Positions 55,760 to 64,000 of a DNA stretch of 64,000 nt are shown here, in pieces. The DNA comes from Gracilibacillus kekensis. Lineage in GTDB: Bacteria > Bacillota > Bacilli > Bacillales > Amphibacillaceae. The notes below the pieces were generated by a model. The model did no database searches. It was not told the origin of the DNA and was given only the letters and a program-made list of their open reading frames with translations. The stretch's first letter is position 1. Each line of letters starts with the position of its first letter. Both the position numbers and the translations under genes were made by a program. The stretch is from the NCBI RefSeq assembly GCF_900143085.1, contig NZ_FRCZ01000003.1, positions 417,818 to 481,817 of the forward strand, written 5' to 3'.

Positions 55760-55788
55760 TTGCAATTTGTTGCAAATATACTTATGAT
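55760..55788 (+). promoter_or_regulatory. sigma-A-type promoter of bkdR operon with TTGCAA repeats
   Basis: TTGCAA (55760-55765), 17-base spacer, TATGAT (55783-55788). TTGCAA also occurs at 55770-55775 and 55805-55810. The first two copies, 10 bases apart, could be an operator. There is no GG-N10-GC sigma-54 signature here. Confidence 0.55.
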
Positions 55789-55816
55789 AGTAGTATGAAA
55801 TATATTGCAAGGTGTG

Positions 55817-57409
55817 ATGAAAATAAATTCAAATAATCTGCAAAAATATGAAAAACTGTTACATAAACTTCCATTAGGAATAATATTAATTAATATGCAG
55901 AACAAAATAGTGTCCAGCAATCAGACCGCAGAAAGATATTTCAATGCAAAAGCGACTCATTTAATCGGTAAAGATATTCATGAATTTTTAGAAAACCCTT
56001 CAACAGAAGAAGTAAAACAACTGCATCAGCAAGTTGATAAAAAGGAATTGTTGAAAGGAACAAACCGTAAATTGGTCACTTCCTATAGTCCTTTTCTGAA
56101 TCATCATAATACATTGCAAGGTGTTCTAATGTTGTTGGAACCATTAGAAAAATTTAATCAACGTGTCAGTAACATAACTGAATCTGATTTCTATTTCGAA
56201 ATAGTCCAGGAGCTATTACAAACACAAAAAAACGCTTTTCGAATCGTAATGGAAAACAAGGATGAATTACTTAGTAGCAAGCAATGGAAAGCTGAATTTG
56301 ACCAATATAATACACATATTCAAGATTGGGTAAATCAATTGGTTTATCAAACGATTCGATCGAGGAGAAAACGAACGGATAGTTATCAGCCAGATGCGAG
56401 TCTCGATACTATCGATGTGTTCACAAAACCATTACAAAAAAATGGCAAACTGATTGGTTGTGTACAATACGTTACAAAGCATGAAAATAACGCCTTAAAG
56501 CAAGAACTCGACACTGCAAAAAAGATGATTCGAAATTTAGAAAAAACGTATCATTTAGAGGACATTATAGGTGAGACCCCGGAAATTAATATAGCACGTG
56601 AGCAAGCTAGATTGTATGCCGACATGGATACACCAGTGCTCATACGTGGGGAACAAGGGACAGGTAAGTTAATGTTAGCTAGAGCGATTCATATGACTAG
56701 TCATCGAAAGTATCTTCCTTTTCTGAAAGTCAATAGTTCCGACCTTATCGAATCTAATTTAGAAGAGTTGTTCTTGAAAATTAGTAAAAAAATAAAAAAT
56801 GGAACCGTATATGTAAATTTCAATCAAAAATTAACTCTAGATTATCAAAATAAATTACTTGCATTTATTAATGAGCAATCCACCATTCGGTTTATCTATG
56901 GGATAAGTCATACGCCAGTAATATCAGAATGGAGCCCTGCTTTATATGACTTGTTGCAAAAATATCAGATTATATTACCACCATTAAAAGAACGTTTGAG
57001 TGATTTACCTTTGTTGGTGGAAGCTTTTAAAATCTATTTTAATCAGGAATATGACAAACAGATGATTACAGTAGAAAATGACGTAATCGATTATTGGCAA
57101 AAATTAAATTGGTCTGGTAATATAACGGAATTAAAATTAGAAGTAGAACGAATTATACTAGAAGCTAGTTCATTTACTTCATCCATCAGTCTTGAACAGC
57201 TTCATAATAAAAAGTTCATTGATGTAAGTGATGATGAAAATCAGTTGTCCTTACAGCAAGCGATCGATCTATTTGAAAAAAAGTATATAGTGAAGGCTCT
57301 AGAACAACAAAATTTCAATAAAACAAAAACTGCTAAAATGCTCGGTGTTTCGGTTCGCAATCTTTATTATAAGATGGAAAAATATAAAATAGAACGAGGT
57401 GCTATATGA
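55817..57409 (+). CDS. bkdR: degenerate sigma-54 activator-like regulator BkdR
   Basis: 530 residues from ATG 55817 (start uncertain; the frame is open from TTG 55805). N-terminal PAS domain (about 10-100), AAA+ domain (about 250-470) and Fis-type helix-turn-helix (TAKMLGVSVRNLYYKMEKY). Walker A GEQGTGK (278-284) is kept. The 14-17 residues that should contain GAFTGA are deleted, Walker B is GTVYVNFN (Asp to Asn, Glu to Phe), and the sensor II GNVREL is GNITEL. Probably a DNA-binding regulator that no longer activates sigma-54 polymerase. Its stop overlaps buk by 4 bases. Confidence 0.85.
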   Translation: MKINSNNLQKYEKLLHKLPLGIILINMQNKIVSSNQTAERYFNAKATHLIGKDIHEFLENPSTEEVKQLHQQVDKKELLKGTNRKLVTSYSPFLNHHNTLQGVLMLLEPLEKFNQRVSNITESDFYFEIVQELLQTQKNAFRIVMENKDELLSSKQWKAEFDQYNTHIQDWVNQLVYQTIRSRRKRTDSYQPDASLDTIDVFTKPLQKNGKLIGCVQYVTKHENNALKQELDTAKKMIRNLEKTYHLEDIIGETPEINIAREQARLYADMDTPVLIRGEQGTGKLMLARAIHMTSHRKYLPFLKVNSSDLIESNLEELFLKISKKIKNGTVYVNFNQKLTLDYQNKLLAFINEQSTIRFIYGISHTPVISEWSPALYDLLQKYQIILPPLKERLSDLPLLVEAFKIYFNQEYDKQMITVENDVIDYWQKLNWSGNITELKLEVERIILEASSFTSSISLEQLHNKKFIDVSDDENQLSLQQAIDLFEKKYIVKALEQQNFNKTKTAKMLGVSVRNLYYKMEKYKIERGAI

Positions 57410-58479
57410 CAAGTAAAAAATATCGCATCTTAGTTATTAATCCTATGGTGGAAAGCACAAACATAGCCATCTATGAAAATGACCACTGTTTATTTGAAAA
57501 GATTATCGCGCTCGAAACGTCATTGTTAAACAAGGAAATTATCTTACAATTAACAGACCGAAAAATAGAAATTGTAGAAACCATTCAATCGATTGGTATC
57601 GACCTAACCAGTATCGATGCTGTGTGTGGAAGAGGTGGTATATTAAGTCCTATTGAAGGTGGAACTTACCAAGTAAATCAACAGATGGTAGAGGATTTAG
57701 CTCGTGGAAGATTTGGAACACATATCTCTAATTTAGGTGCTTTATTAGCAAAAGATATTGCTGATGATTGGAATATCGATTCTTATATTGTCGATCCAGT
57801 TGTTGTCGATGAAATGTTGGATATCGCCAAAAAAACCGGAATTCCGTCTATTGAACGTAAAAGTATCTTTCACGCACTTAACCAAAAAGCTGTAGGAAGA
57901 TCTCTTGCAACTCGCTTACATGCTGAGTACAATGATTTGTGTCTTGTAATTGCTCATATGGGTGGAGGATTAACAGTCGGAGCTCACCAATATGGTCAGG
58001 TGATTGATGTTAATAACGGGTTTGACGGGGATGGACCTTTTTCTTTTGAACGAGCAGGTAGTTTACCAAATAAGGATTTAATTGAGCTCAGTTTTGATAC
58101 CGGAAAATCAAAAAAGGATATTCAATCAAAAACAATCTATCAAAGCGGCTTAAAAGCATATTTAAATATAGAAAGAAAAGCAGAGCTGGAATTACTATGG
58201 CAAACAAAAACGGAGGAAGTCAAACAAGTTTTTGATATATTAGGTTACCAAGTGGCAAAGGAAATTGGCAAAATGAGTACGGTGCTATCAGGAAATGTTA
58301 ATGCTATTGCGTTAACGGGAGATTTAGCATCCTATGACTATTTAAATCAATCCATTATCAATCAAGTAAGTTGGATTGCAGATACGTATATCTTTCCTGG
58401 AGAAAATATTTTGCAAGCTTTAGCAAAAGGGACCTTAAGAGTTTTACAAGGAAACGAACAGCCTAAGCAATATCTTTAA
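57406..58479 (+). CDS. buk: butyrate kinase-like protein, divergent active site
   Basis: 357 residues, acetate/butyrate kinase family. GRGGILSPIEGGTYQVN, VDPVVVDEM, RKSIFHALNQKAVGR and IAHMGGGLTVGAH are conserved. The N-terminal phosphate loop reads NPMVESTN where family members have NPGSTSTK. LTGGLA is LTGDLA, and the GTND segment after AYL is missing. Butyrate kinase makes branched-chain acids and ATP from acyl phosphates, but its partner ptb is absent. It may be weakly active or a pseudoenzyme. Overlaps bkdR (ATGA). Confidence 0.8.
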   Translation: MTSKKYRILVINPMVESTNIAIYENDHCLFEKIIALETSLLNKEIILQLTDRKIEIVETIQSIGIDLTSIDAVCGRGGILSPIEGGTYQVNQQMVEDLARGRFGTHISNLGALLAKDIADDWNIDSYIVDPVVVDEMLDIAKKTGIPSIERKSIFHALNQKAVGRSLATRLHAEYNDLCLVIAHMGGGLTVGAHQYGQVIDVNNGFDGDGPFSFERAGSLPNKDLIELSFDTGKSKKDIQSKTIYQSGLKAYLNIERKAELELLWQTKTEEVKQVFDILGYQVAKEIGKMSTVLSGNVNAIALTGDLASYDYLNQSIINQVSWIADTYIFPGENILQALAKGTLRVLQGNEQPKQYL

Positions 58480-58497
58480 TAAGAAAGGATGAAGATA

Positions 58498-59922
58498 GTG
58501 TCATTAAATTATGATCTTGTCATTCTAGGTGGTGGTACCGGTGGATATGTCACCGCAGTACGTGCTAGTCAAATGGGATTAAAAACTGCTATTGTCGAAA
58601 AAGGAAAATTAGGAGGTACGTGTCTTCATAAAGGATGTATACCAACCAAAGCGTTGTTAAAAAGTGCTTCTGTTTTCCAGCAAGTAAAAGAAGCTAATGA
58701 ATATGGAATAGAAACGACTTCACCTGTTTTTCAAATTGAAAAAGCAATGAGTCGCAAAAGTAAAGTAGTGGATTCCTTGCATGCTGGGGTTGAACATCTT
58801 GTTGATAATCATCAAATAGATGTTTATCAGGGATATGGAAGAATATTAGGACCTTCGATTTTTTCACCAATGGCAGGTTCCATTTCAGTCGAGTATGATG
58901 ATGAAAAAGAAAATGATATTCTCGTACCAAAAAATGTCATCATTGCTACCGGATCTGCACCAAGTGTGTTACCGGATATGGAAGTTGATCATGATAATAT
59001 CGTAACATCAGATGATTTAGTAGAAATGACCGAATTACCGAAATCGATCATCATTATTGGTGGAGGTGTTATCGGAATTGAATGGGCATCTTTTTTACAT
59101 GACGTGGGGGTGGAAGTGACCATTCTGGAGGCACAGGAACATATTTTACCTGCTTTTGATAAGGATATCATCAAAACTTTGAAAAGAAAGTTAACTAAAA
59201 AAGGCATTTCGATTATCGAACAGGCGACTATCGACTTGGAATCTATTACGAAAGAAAATGACATGAAACTTACATACGAGAAAAACAACGAGAAGCATCA
59301 AGTCAGTGCTGAAAAACTTTTATTGTCGGTGGGAAGAAAAGCTAATACACAGAATATAGGGTTAGATAACACTGAAATTAAACGAGTTAAAAAAGGGTTC
59401 ATCGAAGTTAATCAGCATTTTCAAACAAAAGAAAGTCATATTTATGCGATAGGTGATGTCAACGGCGGCAGGCAGTTAGCTCATGTTGCTACGTATGAAG
59501 GTAAAAAAGCGGTTGAACATATTGCAGGGATAGTGTCTAGTAATTTAAGTGACAATGAAATTCCTTCATGTGTTTATGGTAATCCTGAGATAGCGATGAT
59601 TGGATTAACAGAAACAGAAGCAAAAGAACAAGGCTTTCGTTATCGCACAGCAAAAACTTCTTTTAAGGCGATAGGGAAAGCACATGTCGATGGCGAGACA
59701 GACGGATTTTCAAAAATCATTATCGATGAGAAGACGGAAGATATTTTAGGTGTTCACATGATTGGGGAAAAGGTTACAGAGTTAATAGGACAAGTAAGTA
59801 CAGCAAAATATTTTGACAGTTCCGCATTGGAATTATCAGAAGTTATTTATCCACATCCATCATTAAGTGAAATAATTGGAGAGGTTGCAATGGCAGCCGA
59901 TGGGAGGAAAATTCATGGTTAA
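58498..59922 (+). CDS. lpdV: dihydrolipoyl dehydrogenase of the BCKDH complex
   Basis: 474 residues, E3 subunit. FAD motif LVILGGGTGGYVTAV, redox disulfide GGTCLHKGCIPTKALL, NAD motif IIIGGGVIGIEWASF, and C-terminal HPSLSEIIGEV catalytic His-Glu. GTG 58498 has AAAGGATGA upstream; ATG 58489 would sit on that site. Its last 8 bases overlap bkdAA. Confidence 0.93.
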   Translation: MSLNYDLVILGGGTGGYVTAVRASQMGLKTAIVEKGKLGGTCLHKGCIPTKALLKSASVFQQVKEANEYGIETTSPVFQIEKAMSRKSKVVDSLHAGVEHLVDNHQIDVYQGYGRILGPSIFSPMAGSISVEYDDEKENDILVPKNVIIATGSAPSVLPDMEVDHDNIVTSDDLVEMTELPKSIIIIGGGVIGIEWASFLHDVGVEVTILEAQEHILPAFDKDIIKTLKRKLTKKGISIIEQATIDLESITKENDMKLTYEKNNEKHQVSAEKLLLSVGRKANTQNIGLDNTEIKRVKKGFIEVNQHFQTKESHIYAIGDVNGGRQLAHVATYEGKKAVEHIAGIVSSNLSDNEIPSCVYGNPEIAMIGLTETEAKEQGFRYRTAKTSFKAIGKAHVDGETDGFSKIIIDEKTEDILGVHMIGEKVTELIGQVSTAKYFDSSALELSEVIYPHPSLSEIIGEVAMAADGRKIHG

Positions 59923-60916
59923 TCAAACATATTCATTGGAAACAGATAAAGATACCTTAGTAAACATGTATCGAGAGATGCTACTTGCTAGAAGAATTGA
60001 TGAAAGAATGTGGTTGTTAAATCGTTCAGGGAATATTCCGTTCGTTGTTTCATGTCAAGGTCAAGAAGTGATGCAAATCGCAGCTTCTTTTGCATTAAAT
60101 AAAGAGCATGATTATATATTGCCATATTATCGAGATGTAGGTATAGTCCTGCATTTTGGCATGACAACGAGGGAAATCTTTTTACAAGCCTATGCCAAGG
60201 CAGAAGACCCAAATTCTGGTGGGCGTCAAATGCCAGGACATTTTGGTCAAAAGAAAAATAAACTTGTAACAGGCTCTTCACCAGTCACAACGCAAGTACC
60301 TCATGCTACAGGATTTGCGTTAGCTGCAAAAATGGAAAATAAACCTTCTGTAGCTTTCGTTACAATGGGGGAAGGGTCTACAAACCAAGGAGATTTTCAT
60401 GAAGGTATCAACTTCGCAGCTGTTCATAAGTTACCTGTGATATTTATGGTGGAGAATAATAAATATGCAATTAGTGTGCCTTATGCTAAACAAGTAGCTT
60501 GCGAAAATATTTCTGATCGTGCAATTGGATATGGTATCAAAGGCATCAAAGTAGACGGTAATGATGCTTTTGCTGTGTATGGAGCTGTAAAGGAAGCCCA
60601 TAATCGAGCGTTGAATGGGGAAGGACCAACACTAATTGAAGCTGTCTCTTATCGCTTAACACCTCATTCAAGTGATGATGATGATTCGAGTTATCGTTCG
60701 AAAGATGAGGTAACCAGCGAAAAGGCGAAAGATGGAATCGAAAAATTCAAGAATTATTTAGTGGATAAAGGATTCTTAAAGGACGAAGATATGGAAAAGC
60801 TCGAAGCGGAGTTGAAAAAAGAAATAAATGATGCTACTGAATACGCAGAAAATGCCCCATATGCTGATGCTTCAACATTGACGAATTATGTGTATGGTCA
60901 TAAGGAGGAAAATTAA
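59915..60916 (+). CDS. bkdAA: branched-chain 2-oxoacid dehydrogenase E1 alpha
   Basis: 333 residues. Thiamine-diphosphate motif MGEGSTNQGDFHEGINFAAVHKLPVIFMVENNKYA near 152-186 and YRLTPHSSDDDDSSYR phosphorylation-loop-like segment. Decarboxylates the 2-oxoacids of valine, leucine and isoleucine. ATG 59915 with GGGAGG upstream is chosen over a frame from 59876. Stop overlaps bkdAB by one base. Confidence 0.95.
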   Translation: MVNQTYSLETDKDTLVNMYREMLLARRIDERMWLLNRSGNIPFVVSCQGQEVMQIAASFALNKEHDYILPYYRDVGIVLHFGMTTREIFLQAYAKAEDPNSGGRQMPGHFGQKKNKLVTGSSPVTTQVPHATGFALAAKMENKPSVAFVTMGEGSTNQGDFHEGINFAAVHKLPVIFMVENNKYAISVPYAKQVACENISDRAIGYGIKGIKVDGNDAFAVYGAVKEAHNRALNGEGPTLIEAVSYRLTPHSSDDDDSSYRSKDEVTSEKAKDGIEKFKNYLVDKGFLKDEDMEKLEAELKKEINDATEYAENAPYADASTLTNYVYGHKEEN

Positions 60917-61899
60917 TGGCAGTTTTAACGTATATTCAAGCAGTAAATCAAGCATTACACGAAGAAATGGAACAAAATAATAAAGTGTTTGTATTAGGGG
61001 AAGATGTTGGGCCTAAAGGTGGCGTTTTTCTTGCAACAGAAGGCTTGTATGACAAGTTTGGTGAATCAAGAGTAATTGATACACCATTAGCAGAATCTGC
61101 GATAGCAGGTGTAGGTATAGGTGCTGCTATGTATGGTATGCGTCCTGTTGCAGAAATGCAATTTGCTGATTTTATCATGCCTGCGGTTAATCAAATCATT
61201 TCTGAGGCAGCGAGAATTCGTTATCGTTCCAATAATGATTGGACTTGTCCGATTACTATTAGAGCTCCTTATGGTGGTGGTATCCATGGTGCGTTGTATC
61301 ATTCACAATCGATAGAAGCGATCTTTGCCAATCAACCCGGCTTAAAAGTTGTGATGCCATCCAATCCATATGATGTAAAAGGGTTATTAAAATCAGCAAT
61401 ACGTGACGAAGATCCTGTATTATTTTTAGAACATAAGCGTGCCTATCGTTTATTAAAAGAAGAAGTACCTGAAGAAGATTACACAGTTCCAATTGGTAAA
61501 GCGGATATAAAAAGAACTGGTGACGATGTAACTGTTATTACTTATGGATTGTGCGTGCATTTTGCCAAACAAGCGGCAGAAAAGTTAGAAGAAGAAGGAA
61601 TAAGTACGGAAATAGTAGACCTTCGTACTGTTTATCCATTAGATCAAGAAACAATTATTCAAGCTGCCTCTAAAACAGGAAAAGTATTATTAGTAACAGA
61701 AGACAATAAAGAAGGTAGTATAATTGGTGAAGTTTCTGCTATTATCAGTGAAAATTGTTTGTTCGATTTAGATGCACCAGTTCGAAGATTAGCTGGACCA
61801 GAGGTTCCCGCCATGCCATATGCACCACCATTAGAAAAAGAATTTATGATGAATCCAGATAAAATAGAGAATGCCATTAGAGAATTAGCTGAATTTTAA
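60916..61899 (+). CDS. bkdAB: branched-chain 2-oxoacid dehydrogenase E1 beta
   Basis: 327 residues. VLTYIQAVNQALHEEM, LGEDVGPKGGVF, DTPLAESAIAGVGIGAA and RAPYGGGIHGALYHSQS are E1-beta motifs. Forms an alpha2-beta2 decarboxylase with BkdAA, supplying branched acyl-CoA starters for iso and anteiso fatty acids. Coupled to bkdAA by a TAATG overlap; bkdB follows after 14 bases. Confidence 0.95.
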   Translation: MAVLTYIQAVNQALHEEMEQNNKVFVLGEDVGPKGGVFLATEGLYDKFGESRVIDTPLAESAIAGVGIGAAMYGMRPVAEMQFADFIMPAVNQIISEAARIRYRSNNDWTCPITIRAPYGGGIHGALYHSQSIEAIFANQPGLKVVMPSNPYDVKGLLKSAIRDEDPVLFLEHKRAYRLLKEEVPEEDYTVPIGKADIKRTGDDVTVITYGLCVHFAKQAAEKLEEEGISTEIVDLRTVYPLDQETIIQAASKTGKVLLVTEDNKEGSIIGEVSAIISENCLFDLDAPVRRLAGPEVPAMPYAPPLEKEFMMNPDKIENAIRELAEF

Positions 61900-61913
61900 G
61901 GAGGGATGGAAAA

Positions 61914-63188
61914 ATGGTACAAAAGCGACTGAATATGCCACAACTAGGTGAGAGTGTGACAGAAGGAACGGTTAGTAATTGGTTAATTCAGGCAGGCGAT
62001 TACGTTGAAAAATACGATGCGATAGCTGAAATTATGACGGATAAAGTGAATGCGGAGGTACCTTCTTCTTATTCAGGAACGATTACGGAGCTTGTAGCAA
62101 AAGAAGATGAAACAATTGAGGTTGGACAATTGATGTGTTACATAGAGGTAGAAGGTGAAGAAACCAAAGAACAAACAGTTTCAAGCTCTTCAGTGGATAA
62201 CAATCACCAGCCTCCTACTCAAAATATGAAAACTCGTTATTCACCAGTTGTAATGCGTTTAGCACAGGAATATAATATTGATTTATCTGTTGTTGAGGGT
62301 ACAGGTAAAGGTGGTCGTATTACTAGAAAAGACATCGAGAAAAGGATTCACGATAAAGATCATCTGATTGTCGAACAAGATAATCATCAAGTTGTCGAAG
62401 ATTCTTCTTCTGAAAAAGTTAACAAGTCAGAGGAAATAGAAGAATTCACACCACCTATCATTCGTCGTAAACCTGTTAAAGCAAAACCAGGTGATCGTGA
62501 AATCCCAGTAACCGGTTTGCGAAAAACAATTGCACAAAATATGGTTCGTTCGAAGACGGAAATTCCTCATGCATGGATGATGATAGAAGTTGATGTTACC
62601 AACCTGGTTGCTTATCGTAATGCTGAAAAAAAAGCTTTTAAAGAAAATGAAGGTTACAATTTATCTTATTTCGCATTTTTCTTAAATGCAGTAGCAAAAG
62701 CATTAAAAAAATTCCCAGAATTGAATAGTTGCTGGGCAGGAGATAAAATTATCCAGCGTAATGAAATTAATCTTTCAATTGCTGTAGCACATGAACATGA
62801 ACTGTATGTGCCAGTCATCAAAAATGTGGATGAGAAAAGTATAAAAGGAATTGCAAAAGAAATCGCACAACTTTCTAATAAAGCACGTACAGGTACTTTA
62901 GCAAAAGAGGATATGGAAGATGGGACATTTACTGTTAATAACACTGGTTCATTCGGTTCTGTAGAGTCGATGGGTGTGATAAACTATCCACAATCAGCTA
63001 TACTTCAAGTGGAATCCATTGTTAAAAGACCCGTGATTATCGATGATATGTTCGCAGCACGTGACATGGTAAATCTTTGTCTATCTCTCGATCATCGAGT
63101 ATTAGATGGCGTCATATGTGGAGCATTTATGTCCCATGTAAAGGCGATATTAGAAAATATATCTAGTGATACAACACCGATCTATTAA
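61914..63188 (+). CDS. bkdB: branched-chain 2-oxoacid dehydrogenase E2 (lipoamide acyltransferase)
   Basis: 424 residues. Lipoyl domain (1-77) with Lys in EIMTDKVNAE, a linker, E1/E3-binding domain (RYSPVVMRLAQEYNIDLSVVEGTGKGGRITRKDI, about 105-140), and catalytic domain with DHRVLDGVICG near the end. Core of the complex. AGGAGG precedes ATG 61914. Last gene of the operon; the terminator is some 430 bases downstream. Confidence 0.95.
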   Translation: MVQKRLNMPQLGESVTEGTVSNWLIQAGDYVEKYDAIAEIMTDKVNAEVPSSYSGTITELVAKEDETIEVGQLMCYIEVEGEETKEQTVSSSSVDNNHQPPTQNMKTRYSPVVMRLAQEYNIDLSVVEGTGKGGRITRKDIEKRIHDKDHLIVEQDNHQVVEDSSSEKVNKSEEIEEFTPPIIRRKPVKAKPGDREIPVTGLRKTIAQNMVRSKTEIPHAWMMIEVDVTNLVAYRNAEKKAFKENEGYNLSYFAFFLNAVAKALKKFPELNSCWAGDKIIQRNEINLSIAVAHEHELYVPVIKNVDEKSIKGIAKEIAQLSNKARTGTLAKEDMEDGTFTVNNTGSFGSVESMGVINYPQSAILQVESIVKRPVIIDDMFAARDMVNLCLSLDHRVLDGVICGAFMSHVKAILENISSDTTPIY

Positions 63189-63242
63189 TTAAGGGAGACA
63201 ACAGTCGGAAATTCACATTGATTGATAGCGGAATTTAATGGA

Positions 63243-63491
63243 GAGTGGTCATAACAGTTAAGTCGGACTTCTCTTTTTGAGTGAAATACCTTTTTATCGA
63301 ACAAAAGGTATATCGCCACCTTCTCTTTTGGGCGATATATCAATTTATCGGACATTACAGCTTGTGCTGGCGTCTCTTTTTGGTAGATATATCTGTTTAT
63401 CGGACATAACAACTGATGTAGGCTTCTCCTATTGGACGATATATGGTTTTATCGAACAATACTGCTAGTGTGGGTTTCTCCCCTTGTGTGA
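63243..63491. repeat. tandem array of about five 51-52 base units
   Basis: Units begin with TATCGRACA at 63295, 63346, 63398 and 63450, plus a decayed unit from about 63243. Period is 51-52 bases. The units share TATCG-ACA near the start, TTCTC/TCTCT in the middle and GATATAT near the end. They are diverged and touch each other without unique spacers, so this is not CRISPR. Small open frames across it are spurious. Confidence 0.7.
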
Positions 63492-63612
63492 TAGCTCTTA
63501 GATTCTTTTCTAAGTTCGAATCTTTTGGTTTCGAGCATTATGGACGATTACAACGTAATAATTGCATATAACTGTTTCATTTTAAAGGTAAAAACAGTAT
63601 ACTAATTAAAGT

Positions 63613-63650
63613 AAGGGAAACCAGTAACTAATGATTATGGTTTCCCTTTG
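63613..63650 (+). terminator. hairpin downstream of bkd operon
   Basis: AAGGGAAACCA (63613-63623) and TGGTTTCCCTT (63638-63648) pair perfectly over 11 bases with a 14-base loop and a short T run. Confidence 0.7.
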
Positions 63651-63667
63651 CTTATGTAATGGACGAA

Positions 63668-64000
63668 TTGTAATATTAAGTGCAACACCTAAAAATGTGG
63701 CTAAAATAAAACAGCCCATAACGACTTCGTGTAAAATGTAAGTAACCACACAAACACATACACGGAGGTCTGTTATGAGCTACAGTCATCTTACCACATT
63801 TGAACGAGCACGTATAGAAACGCTATATGAACAAGGTAAACCTATTCGTACCATCGCTGAAAAACTTCAGCGTTCGCCGTCTACCATTTCAAGAGAGTTA
63901 AAGCGTAATTCACAAAAAGCATCCTATAAATCTGAATATGCTCAAGAGAAATATAACGAACGTCGGTTAAATTGCGGCCGTGTCGGAAAATGGTCCACAG
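63668..64000 (+). mobile_element. left end of an IS30-family insertion sequence
   Basis: Begins near TTGTAATATTAAGTGCAACA, the style of terminal repeat used by IS30-family elements, about 105 bases before a transposase start. The right end lies beyond the window, so direct repeats and the other inverted repeat cannot be checked; the left boundary is approximate. Confidence 0.6.
63775..64000 (+). CDS. IS30-family transposase, N-terminal part
   Basis: First 75 residues, open at the right window edge. MSYSHLTTFERARIETLYEQGK and IRTIAEKLQRSPSTISRELKRNS form the helix-turn-helix that IS30 transposases use to bind their ends. The DDE catalytic domain would follow outside. ATG 63775 has ACGGAGG 8 bases upstream. 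Whether the element is intact cannot be told. Confidence 0.88.
   Translation, partial: MSYSHLTTFERARIETLYEQGKPIRTIAEKLQRSPSTISRELKRNSQKASYKSEYAQEKYNERRLNCGRVGKWST

Noticed and set aside
63243..63491. Possible CRISPR array
   Set aside because: Units are diverged and contiguous at 51-52 bases with no unique spacers; no cas genes nearby.

Overview
The window is a contiguous, gene-dense piece of a low-GC, endospore-forming Bacillaceae chromosome. Its gene order closely follows the yqg-yqh-yqi-spo0A-bkd stretch of Bacillus subtilis. Complete spoIIIA, spoIVB and spo0A genes show a spore former. A structured non-coding RNA that I identify as OLE RNA, with its partner gene oapA between ispA and dxs, points to the extremophile (halophilic or alkaliphilic) Bacillaceae. 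I cannot name the genus. No tRNA, rRNA, prophage or CRISPR array is visible.

Layout. 1-4105: end of pstS, then pstC-pstA-pstB and phoU (phosphate uptake). 4131-11667: small membrane or envelope proteins (YqzC/YqzD-like), a cysteine-poor ribosomal protein L33, 5-formyl-THF cyclo-ligase, rhomboid GluP, a GerA/SpoVAF-type germination protein, YqgQ and glucokinase. 11825-15683: lipoteichoic acid synthase-like enzyme, a metallo-beta-lactamase-fold hydrolase and two small membrane proteins. 15824-19660: complete comGA-GG competence pilus operon on the minus strand. 19877-29018: aroK, YqzE, an SNF2-type helicase with YqhG, rhodanese, mntR, a patatin, aroQ, an aminopeptidase and efp. 29696-34801: the eight-gene spoIIIA operon. 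35542-46540: accB-accC, Asp23 protein, nusB, folD, xseA-xseB, ispA, OLE RNA, oapA, dxs and tlyA. 46608-51255: argR, recN, spoIVB, spo0A. 51342-54721: MscS channel, LysM-CAP secreted protein, aspartate kinase. 55443-63188: a branched-chain 2-oxoacid dehydrogenase (bkd) operon. 63243-64000: a tandem repeat and the start of an IS30-family element.

Three things stand out beyond the ordinary housekeeping content. First, the OLE RNA/OapA pair sits inside the isoprenoid operon. Second, the bkd operon looks rewired. BkdR has lost the GAFTGA segment, Walker B acid residues and sensor II arginine needed to activate sigma-54 polymerase. The gap that would carry a -12/-24 promoter is gone because bkdR overlaps buk. 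A sigma-A-type promoter lies upstream of bkdR. ptb and bcd are missing, and buk has altered phosphate-site motifs. Third, a family of roughly 440-510 bp palindromic, MITE-like elements with short terminal inverted repeats fills most long intergenic gaps. Two close copies bracket the spoIIIA operon in direct orientation. A second recurring sequence, a hairpin whose stem reads ATCCAAAC, follows the ends of several genes and often adjoins these elements.

Start codons were chosen by ribosome-binding-site spacing, so several differ from the longest possible reading frame. Family names rest on recognised motifs and gene order; no database search was run.
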